Made by a program: the position numbers and the translations under genes
Shown: in pieces, positions 20,942 through 31,667 of the stretch
Layout of the letters: each line of letters starts with the position of its first letter
Numbering within the stretch: the stretch's first letter is position 1
The notes under the pieces: model-generated
Database searches by the model: none
Seen by the model: only the letters and a program-made list of their open reading frames with translations
Told to the model about the DNA's origin: nothing
Source of the DNA: Arenicola marina
Lineage: Eukaryota; Annelida; Polychaeta; Arenicolidae
Assembly (NCBI GenBank): GCA_964019135.1
Contig: OZ025250.1
Coordinates: 54,063,357-54,127,356 of the forward strand
Direction of reading: 5' to 3'
Length of the DNA: 64,000 nt

Positions 20942-22775
20942 TAGTACGCCTCACCATCCTGTTCTTTCCCTCATTAGCAGATAACTTTGCCACACTTTGT
21001 TTTCGTTACCTCATGTTTCGAATAAAGTTAGACAAAGAGCCCTGCAAAACAATAAATTGAGGTCGTTTCTGTCTGCCACTCAGTACCAGGTTAGTAATTT
21101 GCATGCAGGTAAATCAAGGTCCAAATTGACAAAAATACCACTGTTATATGGTATTTAAAATATTTTAATGCGCAAGAAATAAAAGATCCATTGGGTTACC
21201 TAAATACAAAAAATGAAAGAAAAAATTATGCAAATCTATGATTTATGATCTAAGATGGATGAAATTCTGTTGTTACAAGTGTTTATTTTAAATATCTTAA
21301 TGTTTAGTCTATATTTTTATTTTTAATATTGATGCAATAGTGAAATAATGATGTTTATTTATCTAATAATGCAATTCATAATTGGTTGAAGTGAACAGGT
21401 GTTGGGTCATTCGTTGGTTATGACATTTCTAAAAAAAGTATCCATTTGTTACGAAAACACCCATTTACCAGAATGATTTGTAATTGGGTGATATAAATAT
21501 AATAAAGACATTGTATTAAAGAAACAAATAATCAGAATCTACTATTATATCCAAAATATCCATCATAAATGACTAATATCAAGCAAAGTCTTTAGTAATA
21601 TGATAATCCACTTTGGTGACAATAGCCAAAATATGCTGAAAATTATGTGTACGCACCCTCTCCTGAATTCCCAAGATAAATGAAGTATTTCCTTTTTTTA
21701 TTATGGCCTCTGTTTTATTCTATAATGTTGTTATCCATGAAAAAGACTCCAATATTGTTATATTCCCTCTATATGCATACATGAAGTTTGATTGTAGTGT
21801 ATGTACCCCTATGTAGTTTACTTATCCCCAAATTCAAACAGTAAGCATGGTAAGTAAATCATACCGAATAGGCTAAGGATTCTGGGACAAAATTGTTGTT
21901 CCATCTGTTGTTCCATCTTCCATCTGTTGTTCCTAACTATGATTTCTTCATTTAACTGATGTTTTTGAAAGACAGATCATTGTGTAATAGTTAAAGGCTA
22001 GGACTATAGATGTGGTGTATGTACCCTGCCTACCCTTCAAGCCATGGTAAAGCATGTATTTTCACCCGTACATGCTTGTGCCATGAAAATACAGATTCTG
22101 AACTCTGGACAGATATCTTGTAACATAGTAAAATTTTAATGGGATGCTAATGAAGTTTCTATTTTCATGATATGTGACTGCTAATAATCACCTTGGTTGT
22201 GATTCACCCGATTACGATGCAGATGCTGATGCAGGCAACTGAGTACCTGCCTGCAAAACAGCCCGCTCCAAAATTTAAACTGCCTGCCCCCTGTGCTGTC
22301 TGTAAATGACCTTAAATGAGACTAATCCATGTTCCAGATGGAAAATCATGGAATAGTAGTTTGGATTAATGCAGTTTTGTTACCAGATCACAGTAATAAT
22401 TTTTTTATACTTAAATTATAGTGGGAATGTCTAATTAGGTAAAAGAACATGCATGTGATCATGGGGTATGTTTTTTTGGTCAACTGGTGCATCTTATATT
22501 GTAAATGTATCATATAAAAATTAGTAACTTGGCTACAAGCACCAGGGTATTAGCCAGAGACCTGCCTGCCCCTGTGATGGGCATGCAGTTTCAATTTTGG
22601 CAGCAGATTATCCATTTGGCAGGTGCTGTTTACCCACCGAAAAAAGGAAATTTTTGGTTTAGAAGAAAATCCTAGCGTCACAAACTACTTTTGTTTATAG
22701 AATTGTAAATTGCAAGCTTAAAATGTGACCTGATCGGCTGGTGCCATGTTTTGTGTGTATACTGAATGCCTTTCT
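20942..22775. other. AT-rich region without recognised genes
   Basis: Long AT-rich unique sequence. 21895-21925 has a 14-base local duplication (ttccatctgttgttcc). No ORF above background. Confidence 0.4.
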
Positions 22776-22787
22776 CTTTACTGGCCA

Positions 22788-23018
22788 GGGCCGGCGTGAC
22801 AGCTCAGTGGGCTAGAGCACTCGCATTGAGTGCTCTGGTCACCTAATGGCACGTGGGTCGGTGGTTCGAGCCCTGCTGTGGCCAGATCTGTGTGGTCGCA
22901 GGATAAAGATTCCATGTGTAGGGAGTCACCCCTGGGGACATGGCTCCACTCTCCCTTCCTTCTCCCGTTGACGTGATATGACCAAAAGTGGTTAAAGCGT
23001 CCTGAATAACCAACCAAC
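22788..23018 (+). mobile_element. tRNA-derived SINE with 12-bp target-site duplication
   Basis: The head contains cagctcagtgggctagagc (A box, about 22800-22818) and ggttcgagccc (B box, 22863-22873), about 45 bases apart as in tRNA. The body ends in an accaaccaac tail. The insertion is flanked by the perfect 12-base direct repeat ctttactggcca at 22776-22787 and 23019-23030, the signature of LINE-mediated integration. The intact duplication implies a fairly young insertion. Confidence 0.92.
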
Positions 23019-23429
23019 CTTTACTGGCCAAGATTTCCTGCCAAACACCTTGTAATCAAAACTATAATAGTCACTCTGCTTTTGGATCAAAACAGTTTGG
23101 ATTTAGTGGCCTCCATATAGGCCTGGGGTAGCAAATATGACATTTGGTGGAGATGGAAATGAGCCAATGATTGTCCAGCCCTCAGTGACAGGGTCCCTGC
23201 ACTCAGTGACAGGGTTTGGCCATTCTTGCCTGAAATGTTATAATGGTATCAGTATAGCTGTTCTAGCAGTACATCACCATATATTTTCAGCGATGATCCA
23301 GGCATAATCAGATGTTATTATGATCCGCACTTGATTTGAGAATTTTAAATACATCCTTCAGCTAACACTTGGATTTCTAGCAAACCTTTGTTAGTAACTT
23401 ACTCACAATTGTTTTTATATAGTTAATTA

Positions 23430-23580
23430 TATAGTAAATTTGTTCTTTAGCATGTTTAGTTCATTATATAGTAAATTTGTTCTTTAGCATGTTTAGTTCA
23501 TTATATAGTAAATTTGTTCTTTAGCATGTTTAGTTCATTATATAGTAAATTTGTTCTTCAGTTAATTATATGGTTATTTT
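23430..23580. repeat. 37-bp tandem repeat, about 4 units
   Basis: tatagtaaatttgttcttta plus gcatgtttagttcatta recurs at 23430, 23467, 23504 and 23541, exactly 37 bases apart. Confidence 0.95.
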
Positions 23581-23759
23581 TATCCTTTTTATGTTTTAGG
23601 CATTAATTAAAGGTGGAGGCCCTGAAAAAAAAGTAGAAGTTTTCTAGAGAAACCCAGACCAGTAACATCGAAAATGTGACAAAGCCGAATGCAGATGCCA
23701 GACATGGGTATGTACAGTGATCTGGTAGAAATCGTCTATTCTCACTTATAAATCATTAA

Positions 23760-23915
23760 TTAAATTTTATCCTAGAAATATACGTGGCACGATATGAAAT
23801 TATCTGGGGGGTTAGAGCTTCAGGGGCCATATTCAAATATGACCTGACTGGTTTAGTCATGCGATACCATACTGAAATGTTGCAAGATATCACCTTTCAG
23901 GCTGAAAGTGCTGTA
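23760..23915. repeat. Member of a dispersed repeat family ending in caggctgaaagtgc
   Basis: The end tttcaggctgaaagtgctgt matches similar ends at 27645-27670, 50243-50285 and 53708-53765. In the last two it is followed by a (aatca)n or (atcaa)n tail, which suggests the 3' end of a SINE or short LINE. Confidence 0.6.
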
Positions 23916-24359
23916 CTAAATCATGTAACTGCACTCATCAATAAAATCACATGTTGTTGTCGATTGTTGTAGATCGGATCAAGCTTCTTGACAGCAACAT
24001 CAGCATGAACAGAATTAAAAACACAAAAGTAGAAGGTAAGTAAAAGCTATGTTATCATGATAATCCTCTTAAAATGTCATAGATTACTAGCAGGATTTTC
24101 GACCATAGGATTCACGATTGCACTTTGCGCATAAGCACAACAGTTGTAGATTACTATAAGAAATACTGCTAGTAATTTGACTGAGAGAACGCTTTTTGGG
24201 AAGTATTTATATGCATAAATTGGTGTGCGTTGTTTTGGCAGGGTGGTTATTTTCCATTGTGATACATTTATATTTCAGGGCTTTTCATTTGAAACTTTAC
24301 TGTTGTAAAGACAAACACGTCTCCATATTCACAATTCATTTTTCTGGCAGGGGTATAAA

Positions 24360-24725
24360 ATCGTCTTATTTCTAGCATACCATCACTACTGACTTTCAGG
24401 GTTTTGATGCTGTCTGTTGAATTTTAGTGACTTCTACAGTTTTACGGATATCTACTTGCTACTTTCTGCAAAATTATGTATATTGTATGTACATACTCAC
24501 GCGATTGCGTACTTTCAGGGTTTTAGTGCAAAGGACTTTTTGAGCTCAACTGAATTTTAGCAATTTTGAATTGAACAATTGCTCCTGTTTGGCGTATTAT
24601 TGAGTAAGACATTCCAATATGGCGCTGGTTGGGTTGGAATGATTTTTACACGGTTGTGGTCCAAATATGAATTCCAATACGGAGCTGGCCCAAGTTGGAA
24701 TGATTCTAAATCTATAAGTGTATTC
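24360..24725. repeat. Local duplications in AT-rich sequence
   Basis: ttcagggttttgatgc / ttcagggttttagtgc (about 24397 and 24518) and the pair tccaatatggcgctgg / tccaatacggagctgg with following ttggaatgatt (24615 and 24673) show two small local duplications. The ttcagggttttag word is also found at 27597 and 50200. Confidence 0.5.
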
Positions 24726-27505
24726 AATAGTTCAATATTGCTGAGTCTTTTCCGGGTCGCGCAGTTAAACAAATTCTGGCCAGCGAATTTTCAATGCGCA
24801 ACCAAGGCTGTTTACCAATAAGCTAAAGGCAGTCGGGTCAGCCTTTCCTAACGTCATTTGGGCGCTTTCTGTTCTTTTTGGTTTTATCCCCCTCCCCCCG
24901 GGTTGTAGATTCTCGGATAAATATACGTGGCACCCTAAGTGAACCCCATCCTCATTTTTTAAAATTTGTGTATATGAGGAGCTCGAAGACAATGCAGATA
25001 ATCACCGAACAATAGGCATTGGCTCTACCACATTTTCGAATCTCAATACGCGTAGCGATGAAGGGCAATTAGCGATGGATTTACTCCGGAGATCCAGGTT
25101 ATTTCAGGGGGGATGTGGGGTTCATGCGAATACTTGTGGGCCACATTCTTGTTGGCAGCCTTCTTGGTCAATTTACCTTTCCGAACTTTATCTGGATCTT
25201 CACGGCAGCCTCACTTGCCGTTATGAACATCCTTCGTGTCACGTCGACATGATATATAGAATAATAGAATTGCAGTAACCACACCATTATAGGACATAGA
25301 GACCTACTGTATATGACTATACGATTGGTTTAAGATAAACCAAGCCGGACACATGTAAAATCAGTGCTTCGGTCCAGGCACTTGTTACCATCTGGTTGGC
25401 GGTGGACATGCATATTGATAAACTTTACTGCCTTGGAGGAGCTATGCAGTAAAGTATAGACAACCCTCGGGGTGGTCCTTGCGCATGCTGGTGACAGTGG
25501 TACCAATGTTCGCCACTGTTACCCAGCGGCGCTCTTCGTCGACAGCTAACATATATATGCTTAATTATATCCGATACTTCACTATGTGCTATCCATAAGA
25601 CAAGTAATTCAGTACAGATAATTTGATACTTTACCGTAATTTGTTACCTAGTTCGAGCTACCAATATGGACATGCATAGTGGCATCAATGTTCGACCCGG
25701 TGGTTACCCTGACAATGAAGAACTTGTACGAATTCAGAGGTTTGCTGATTCCGCGCCAAATTTTATTGCAATACAGGATCATTTATGCCCGCGATGTGTA
25801 GGGCATCAGCACGGGTCATAACTGTAGCCAGTTGACCCTTGCTGATGCCCCAACTGGCTACAATCATGTCGTTTAGACATTCCACCCTCTCTCTCTACCT
25901 GTCCCAAATCTTCATCTGCTTCACAGACCCGGACAGGCAGGAGACGATGTGTTGCTACACGTATGTGATGGATGGCCATGGGTGCCGCACTTGAGTTGCT
26001 GTTGGACACGGGGATACCTCTTGCTGATGCACTTTCCTATACATGTACATATACTGGGCTGCCTCTCAGTGTTATTGTCTTAGTGACAACTGCAGCAGAC
26101 CCATGGTCTAATTTAACTCATGGATGCGACCCAGGGTCATAGCATGCGTGGACTCTCAGTTGTAGGGCATTATGGTTTCTATTTCCTGTCGAAGGCTGCT
26201 CATTATGATTTTTCCAGTGTCCAGGTTTCCAGCACTGTATTTTTCAAACTCTGTCGCGTACGTCATGTCTACAACACCACACACTTCATGGTTCTTGTCT
26301 ATGCACTTGTGGTTAATGCAAAAAACTTCAATGGAAGTTCATTTTGTGACAAATCGTTCAAAGCATATGTGTGCTTGTAAGCGTAACCTGGGGGCCCCCG
26401 CCTCTTCTCTTGGGCGGACGCACTCTGGAATCCTGGGACACTCCAATCATTATCTGATGAACAGCCGGGGCGAGTAGCGTGGACTGTAAGCCGTTGGTTC
26501 CATGCTTTTCTCTCAGTGAGGTGTGGGCAAGTTCCATGTGGTCGCCGTTGAGCCAATCTTCTCGATTTCTGAAGGTGGCACTTTCGAGGAACTGCTAAAT
26601 TACATGCCTGAACTGTGGACCGGTGGGAGACTGGCCTCAGTATTCATCTTCGCGGAGCTCTGTTTAGAATCAGGGGCTGGGATAACATCCAAATCGTTCA
26701 CCCATGGTCTTTTCTTGCCGGAACTCCGCCTTTTTTTCTACTTTTCTGTAGCTGTGTCAAGTTAATCTGTTTTCCTGGGACGAGTATCAACTGGCATTCC
26801 CACATGTATTCTCGCCGCTAGAATGTAGTAACATGTGGGTGTAGATGGGCAGCTGCAAGTTTCTTTCGGATATAATTGAACTACATATTTATTACTCTTG
26901 CCGGAAACCACAAATAACCTTGCTTCGGAACCGCTTCAATCTTGTAACTGACCCATAGTAATTGTGCCTCGCCCTCGCGTCCAACCTATGGCATTTACTG
27001 CTAGTATTGGCACCTTGTTCGCCGGTACCATGGATAGCATCGAACGGAAGAACGTCTTGTTCAACTGGCCTGCCTAAATCGGGAAGGATTTCTGAAGGTG
27101 ATGGCTTAGGAACAAAGGAATCATGATTATTAACAACAGTAATGGAAGGGGATACACATATTTGTATTTACGCAATCGGAAAACAGGCATTGCCTATACA
27201 AATTCCTTTTGCTTAACATAATACATCTGATATAAGCATGTGTAAAATCATCTCTCAATATCAAGTAGGTAAAAAAAGGAAAAAACTATTGAAACAAATG
27301 CAGGGCTAGTCTCGGTAACGCCATATGATACAAATCTACGCACTAAACGTCATTACAAAAAACAAAATGATTTCCAAGATAACCCGGTATTCCTGTTGAT
27401 TTTTTGGCGGCGTTCCCAACTCACCATCCCTCGGTGGGGACGGGTGGTAAATAGCTAAATAGCATATACTAATTTTGCGTATTATATTGATCGTTTCCAC
27501 ATTCA
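24726..27505. other. No recognised gene; one small ORF and nested hairpins near 25.8 kb
   Basis: An ATG at 25665 opens a 51-codon plus-strand ORF (MDMHSGINVRPGGYPDNEEL...) that looks protein-like but matches no family I know. It runs into the hairpin at 25801-25850. Other ORFs (26120-26821) show no motif. Otherwise this is unique AT-rich sequence. Confidence 0.3.
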
Positions 27506-27509
27506 TATT

Positions 27510-27700
27510 TGACTGCATTCATGGTTTTATTCATATCTACTTGACCCTTTAGCATTTTTGCAATTGTTTTATCTTCAATATGACATGTATTAATTTTCAG
27601 GGTTTTAGTATTGAGTTGCCTTTTTTTAATTCAAGAACCAGTATGCCTTGCTGGCTGAAAGTGCCGTTAAACCCTCAAATCAAACCCAATTCGGCCATTA
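27510..27700. repeat. Dispersed repeat shared with 50150-50300
   Basis: ctgcattcatggttttattc, then acatgtattaattttcaggg, then gctgaaagtgccgttaaacc are found in the same order here and at 50.15-50.29 kb. The 50 kb copy ends in a (aatca)n tail, pointing to a SINE-like retroposon family. Confidence 0.7.
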
Positions 27701-27988
27701 CCCGAGGCGTAACGACACGGGCGTAGTATTCGGCCGTCTTTGACCGAAGACATCCGCCGTCAATTGAGAGCATCCAGCGCTAAAACATGCCTGACCAGTT
27801 GGCCGCCGTGGTGTGCGGCCGCTCATCGTCACCATCGTCCGCTCGGGCAGGGGGGACGGGGCGACAGATGGGGCGGGTGGTGGGCACTCGACTGCCCCTG
27901 GCTCAAGGCCGAGAGCGGGGCCAACACCGGGCCCAGGAGCGGAGCCGTGAGCGGGGCCGGGAGCCGGTCCGAGGCCATGCCGCCTCCC

Positions 27989-28145
27989 TCACTTTCCCTG
28001 AAGGTGCCGTCTTAATTCGGCCTCAACGACCCGAGCGGCCTCGTCGAGAGGTAAGCGATGAGCATTTATCAAGTGCTTCTTGTAATAGAATACTTTCTTA
28101 TTACAATTAGGGCACTGCACGTGAAGGCGAACCCGGCCCTTCGCT
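27989..28145 (-). pseudogene. C2H2 zinc-finger exon of a third YR-type gene copy (decayed)
   Basis: After a plausible acceptor (ttaccag, 28146-28152) the minus strand reads HVQCPNCNKKVFYYKKHL then INAH, a C-X2-C-X9-H-X4-H finger. It closely resembles finger 1 of the YR gene at 34.7 kb (ECPICRKQVRYLTRHMRQIH), including the position relative to the exon start and the basic AK-rich lead-in. A TGA ends the frame 20 codons after the finger, and finger 2 is not found. The Pro/Gly-rich sequence that follows (27.8-27.98 kb) recalls the Pro-rich exon of that gene. I read this as the N-terminal remnant of another copy. Confidence 0.6.
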
Positions 28146-28219
28146 CTGGTAACCTTCACCAGATGTTATGCTAAATATTTATTCAACACATAACTGATTT
28201 TTTTAGGTATGTTACTTAC

Positions 28220-28832
28220 AACGGTGACGGCGCCATGGCGCATGGTGTTGTTGGTCACGCGAAAGTCAATGTCCGAGGCTGGTCGTCCCGGGTGACAAAG
28301 ACGTGGCTCTCGCGCCCTCAAACTCAAACCGAGCGTCTCCTTCGCTCTCATGTACGGCCGTACTTGCTCGTGGGTGGCGTCGATGACGCCCAGGAGCAGC
28401 TGACCCCTCTCGCTGGACTTATGGCGCTGAATCTTGAGAGATATATATCATTTGTTACATGCCTATTTCCATAAATATTAATCTAATATGTCATTGTAGT
28501 AGCATACGGACCTACTTTTTGTCACCAGTGGAAATCGGCAAAAACTGTAAGTGTATTCATTAACGGTAATATTATGCGGCTTACTGCATACAACTTGCGT
28601 CCTCGCGAAGTTCGCGCATCCGCCACCATCCTATGGCGTAGCTCTCGTAGAGCGCCGGCTCTGTTTGCAATGTACATGCTGATGGTTAGCATGAACATGT
28701 TTCTCAGGAGGCCTAGCTCCTCCGTGGTGGAAGGACGTTCCTCCCTCACGTCGGCGAATGCTTTCATGGCTTGTGTCGCCCTGGCCGATGCCAGGTACTG
28801 TTGCAAATGAGCCGGCGTGAGGGTTCCGCGAT
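28220..28832 (-). pseudogene. Tyrosine recombinase catalytic exons, truncated copy
   Basis: Two exons align to exons 8 and 9 of the complete YR gene at 31.7-35.6 kb with identical intron phases. Exon 28585-28832 (phase 1 in, 0 out) carries the first catalytic Arg in ANRAGALREL. Exon 28220-28432 (phase 0/0) carries the catalytic Lys in IQRHKSSERG and the second Arg in NNTMRHGAVTV. Donors are gtaagc and gtaagt. Compared with the complete gene, the second exon lacks about 16 codons between Lys and Arg. No exon with the Tyr nucleophile follows, so this copy is incomplete. In the superfamily these residues cut and rejoin DNA through a 3'-phosphotyrosine. Confidence 0.75.
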
Positions 28833-29066
28833 CTATCGACGTAACTAGCTCATGGTTACTAAGTATCTGCATTATAAGATGCAACTCAGGCTTTGGATTG
28901 CATACAGGACATTAGTATGCTTGCCACTCGGGGATTAGACAGAGGCTTGTCGTCTCGGTGTGCCAAGTATAACATCGTATTGTCACTTACTTACATGCAA
29001 TGGCGAATATATTAAATATAATGTGCTACCTTTGGTCTCTACGTAACATTTTATCATTGACATTGA

Positions 29067-29375
29067 TTATATGCTACATTCCAACATAAATTCGTATATT
29101 ACGACACGATAAATACGGAAAGGTACCCGCCTCCTCCCCCACGAACATACGTTGACTAATAATATATGATAATAAATACAGTGGCCCTTTCCCATTCGTT
29201 TCCCTTCTTTCCCAAGAAGCATTTCCATGCCTTCAGCCTTGAAGGCCTTGTTGCATGTGAGGGATGGCCAATTGGACGCCATTTTGTGTCCTTCGACCGA
29301 GCAGAGATACTATTTGCCTGTGGGAGGGGTCGGGCATTGGCGCATTTTCAGGGAGGCGGCCATGAGTGCTAAAAT
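29067..29375 (-). other. Possible exon fragments, unidentified
   Basis: After a ttttag acceptor near 29375, two frames look mildly protein-like: one with SLLGRRTQNGV and another with CSVEGHKMASNWPSLTCN. They could belong to the YR remnant that continues at 28.8 kb or to another element. No domain is recognised. Confidence 0.25.
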
Positions 29376-29458
29376 GAAATACACATGCCTAGCGGTGATT
29401 AGTAAAATGATTAGATACAGGGAATGACAAACTTGTCATTGATTCAGCATTACCATAC

Positions 29459-29690
29459 CTTCACATGGCGTCCCTTTGGGGCCACGTATATGCGCCGTTT
29501 GGTTGTGGGCGTCAGCTTGGGCGTGGGCTTTGGCGTGGGATTGGAGTATGCCATCAATAAGCGACTCAGTCGAGGGGGCAATAATACGCCTTCATCAACA
29601 TCATCATGATCATCATTATGATCTTCGTCCTCGTCATCTTCATTACGATGCTGGTCATCACCATTCTCGTCCTCGTCCTCGTCATCTTCA
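29459..29690 (-). CDS. Acidic (Asp/Glu-rich) exon, probably part of a YR-type gene
   Basis: The minus frame is a run of Asp/Glu broken by Asn and His, then LLPPRLSRLLMAYSNP, a Thr/Pro/Lys stretch, and RRIYVAPKGRHVK before a gtatgg donor (exon end at 29459). An acidic linker is also present in each better-preserved YR-type gene here (34.1 kb, 41.2 kb, 59.8 kb). It lies upstream, in the same orientation, of the truncated recombinase exons at 28.2-28.8 kb. Membership in that gene is inferred and the junctions were not traced. Confidence 0.45.
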
Positions 29691-29699
29691 CTTGCGGAC

Positions 29700-31210
29700 G
29701 ACTATATTATATTACATGCGCCAGCGGGCCAACGTGACCTTTAAGGCGTCGAGCTGCAAATATAGTTTGGCTTCTATAGTCAGTTGTCAAGTTATGAATA
29801 GAATACACGTATGCATATATTATTTAATGCAGTGTTATTTGAAGAAACTACGATTACCGGAATTATATAAAACAAAACATCATTTTAATTTGAAATCTTA
29901 CAATACTTATTAATATACTGTCAAGTTATTGTTACAATGTTAACGTGCTTGAAGATGTAACGTATTACAGAACACATTACAGTTCCTTTAGACCTTTAGT
30001 TGGAGGTTCAACTTGCAACTTCAACCTGTAACCTGAACGTGAAGTTCAACCATTTTGTTTCTTTAGTTCCAGGTTCAACCTGGGCAGTTATGTAAAAAAA
30101 AAACCACAGAATAGGACTTTCATTGCAATTTTGTGTGTTGTTGTTACTTTTTTGTCAATTATAAATAAAAATATTAATTTTTTAAATTAAAAATTAATTT
30201 TTTTTCAATTGATTTTTTTTTATGAAACATGAAAATGTAATTAACCACTACACAAGTTTCATTTTTTTTGGTTATGGATTAAATCTCTTCAAATTCATTT
30301 TAAATTAGCAGTTTCATTAAAAATTGCATATAAAGTTGTAATTTAAGTATTTTCATTTTTCAATAAATGTATTTCACAGTCTCGCCAATGTACACACAGA
30401 AACACACAAAATATAAAAACATCCAATGCTGTGAAAATATTTTATTCTCTTAAATTGTCTAAAAAATTACTGTGTAATTTGAAAACATGTGAACTAGATT
30501 ATATAATAGGAAATGCTATAATTGTTATCAGCAGTTTAAAGAATGAATTGCATGCACAACACAACCATAACATATCTACTATATGCCTAATAATCAGGAT
30601 AACAGTCATACTTGAGTATTTTAGGCTCGAGGGGGGGGGGGTCTACAAATGGAAATTTCATATATATTCAGCCCATTTTAGCCAAAGTTGAAGAGCCTCA
30701 AACAGCCCCAAGCTACCTGAACCCCCCTCTATGGAAATCCTGGATCCGCCTCTGTAATATAGCCCCGTAAACATGGTAAACAACTCGTTAAAACTAAACT
30801 GGGTCATGGCCGACTGTCACTTGTGCACTACGAGCATGCATTCTAGGCGGGGAAAATATACGATTTCTACGGGGCTTTGCAAGATCAATCCTTTATCCAA
30901 TTAAGTTCTTTTTAGTGTTAAATTGATCACAAAGACTCCATAATCGTAATATATTGCATCATATTTTCTTAAACTATCATCTTACATGAAATAATCGAGT
31001 ACACGTTTGACCAATTTCACGTCTTACCTTCCACTCCTGATTCCTCCTCCAGCGGTTGTAACACGCGTTGTAACTCGTAAGCCCTCAGCAGTATCACGTA
31101 GCAGTATCACGTAAACACAAATTTTGTGACGTAAAGCGCGGGAATCACACTCGTTTGAAGTTGAACCCGGAAAACTAAAGGGCTCTATTATCTTCTGCCT
31201 TTCAACTCAC
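29700..31210. other. AT-rich region without recognised exons
   Basis: Unique AT-rich sequence. 30000-30080 repeats aggttcaac/gttgaacct words in both directions. 30631 has a G10 run. No exon could be recognised. Confidence 0.4.
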
Positions 31211-31459
31211 CGATATCCCAGACAACCAGCTCAATGAATTTTACACATTCAGCCGGCCTGGCGCCCTTCCGACGATGTCGAACTAAATACTCAGCAGCGA
31301 CATCAAAGTCAACGACGCCATCTGAGACCGCCCGGGCGCACTCGTCGGCAACTTTGTCAACTACGTGCATGACGACCGGGCGGCCCCTCGCTTCATCCCT
31401 CCAGCACTTTAGTAAACCGGACTCATTCATAACTGTGAGGGCTTTCTCCATACGCTTCC
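31211..31459 (-). CDS. Orphan exon encoding a small domain shared with the 41.7-41.9 kb exon
   Basis: Bounded by cacag (acceptor) and cg|gtgagt (donor), this 249-nt exon is phase 1 on both sides. It encodes RMEKALTVMNESGLLKCW ... GVVDFDVAAEYLV ... FIELVVWDIG. The exon at 41656-41919 has the same phases and the same pattern (MALARMQDAGLLHVW ... GVVDVTEAMELLL ... WTELVIYDLG). The domain, about 80 residues and probably alpha-helical, matches no family I can name. In the other copy it is N-terminal, directly after the start exon. The upstream start exon of this copy was not found. It lies between the complete YR gene and the truncated one. Confidence 0.65.
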
Positions 31460-31667
31460 CTGTGTCAACAAAAGGTTACCATTTTAGAGTGGTCATTAGA
31501 CTACTACGAAGAGATTTAGAACTACCCGTCGTATAAAAGGTCCGTCGTAAGTCGCGTTAGAAAGGGAATATAAAGAGTATTTCACATGAAAAAGTCGGCA
31601 TACAATAATGAGTCGTATAAGGGTGGCACCATATAATGCAGGGATCAGTATACATTCAACTTACCTT

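Noticed and set aside
25970-26040. Retroviral-type protease motif (LLLDTGIP) on the plus strand
   Set aside because: The short match has no surrounding protease or retroelement sequence and the frame is short.
29476-29913. Plus-strand 145-codon His-rich ORF
   Set aside because: It is antisense to the acidic exon on the minus strand, which has a splice donor and a composition matching the other YR-type genes.
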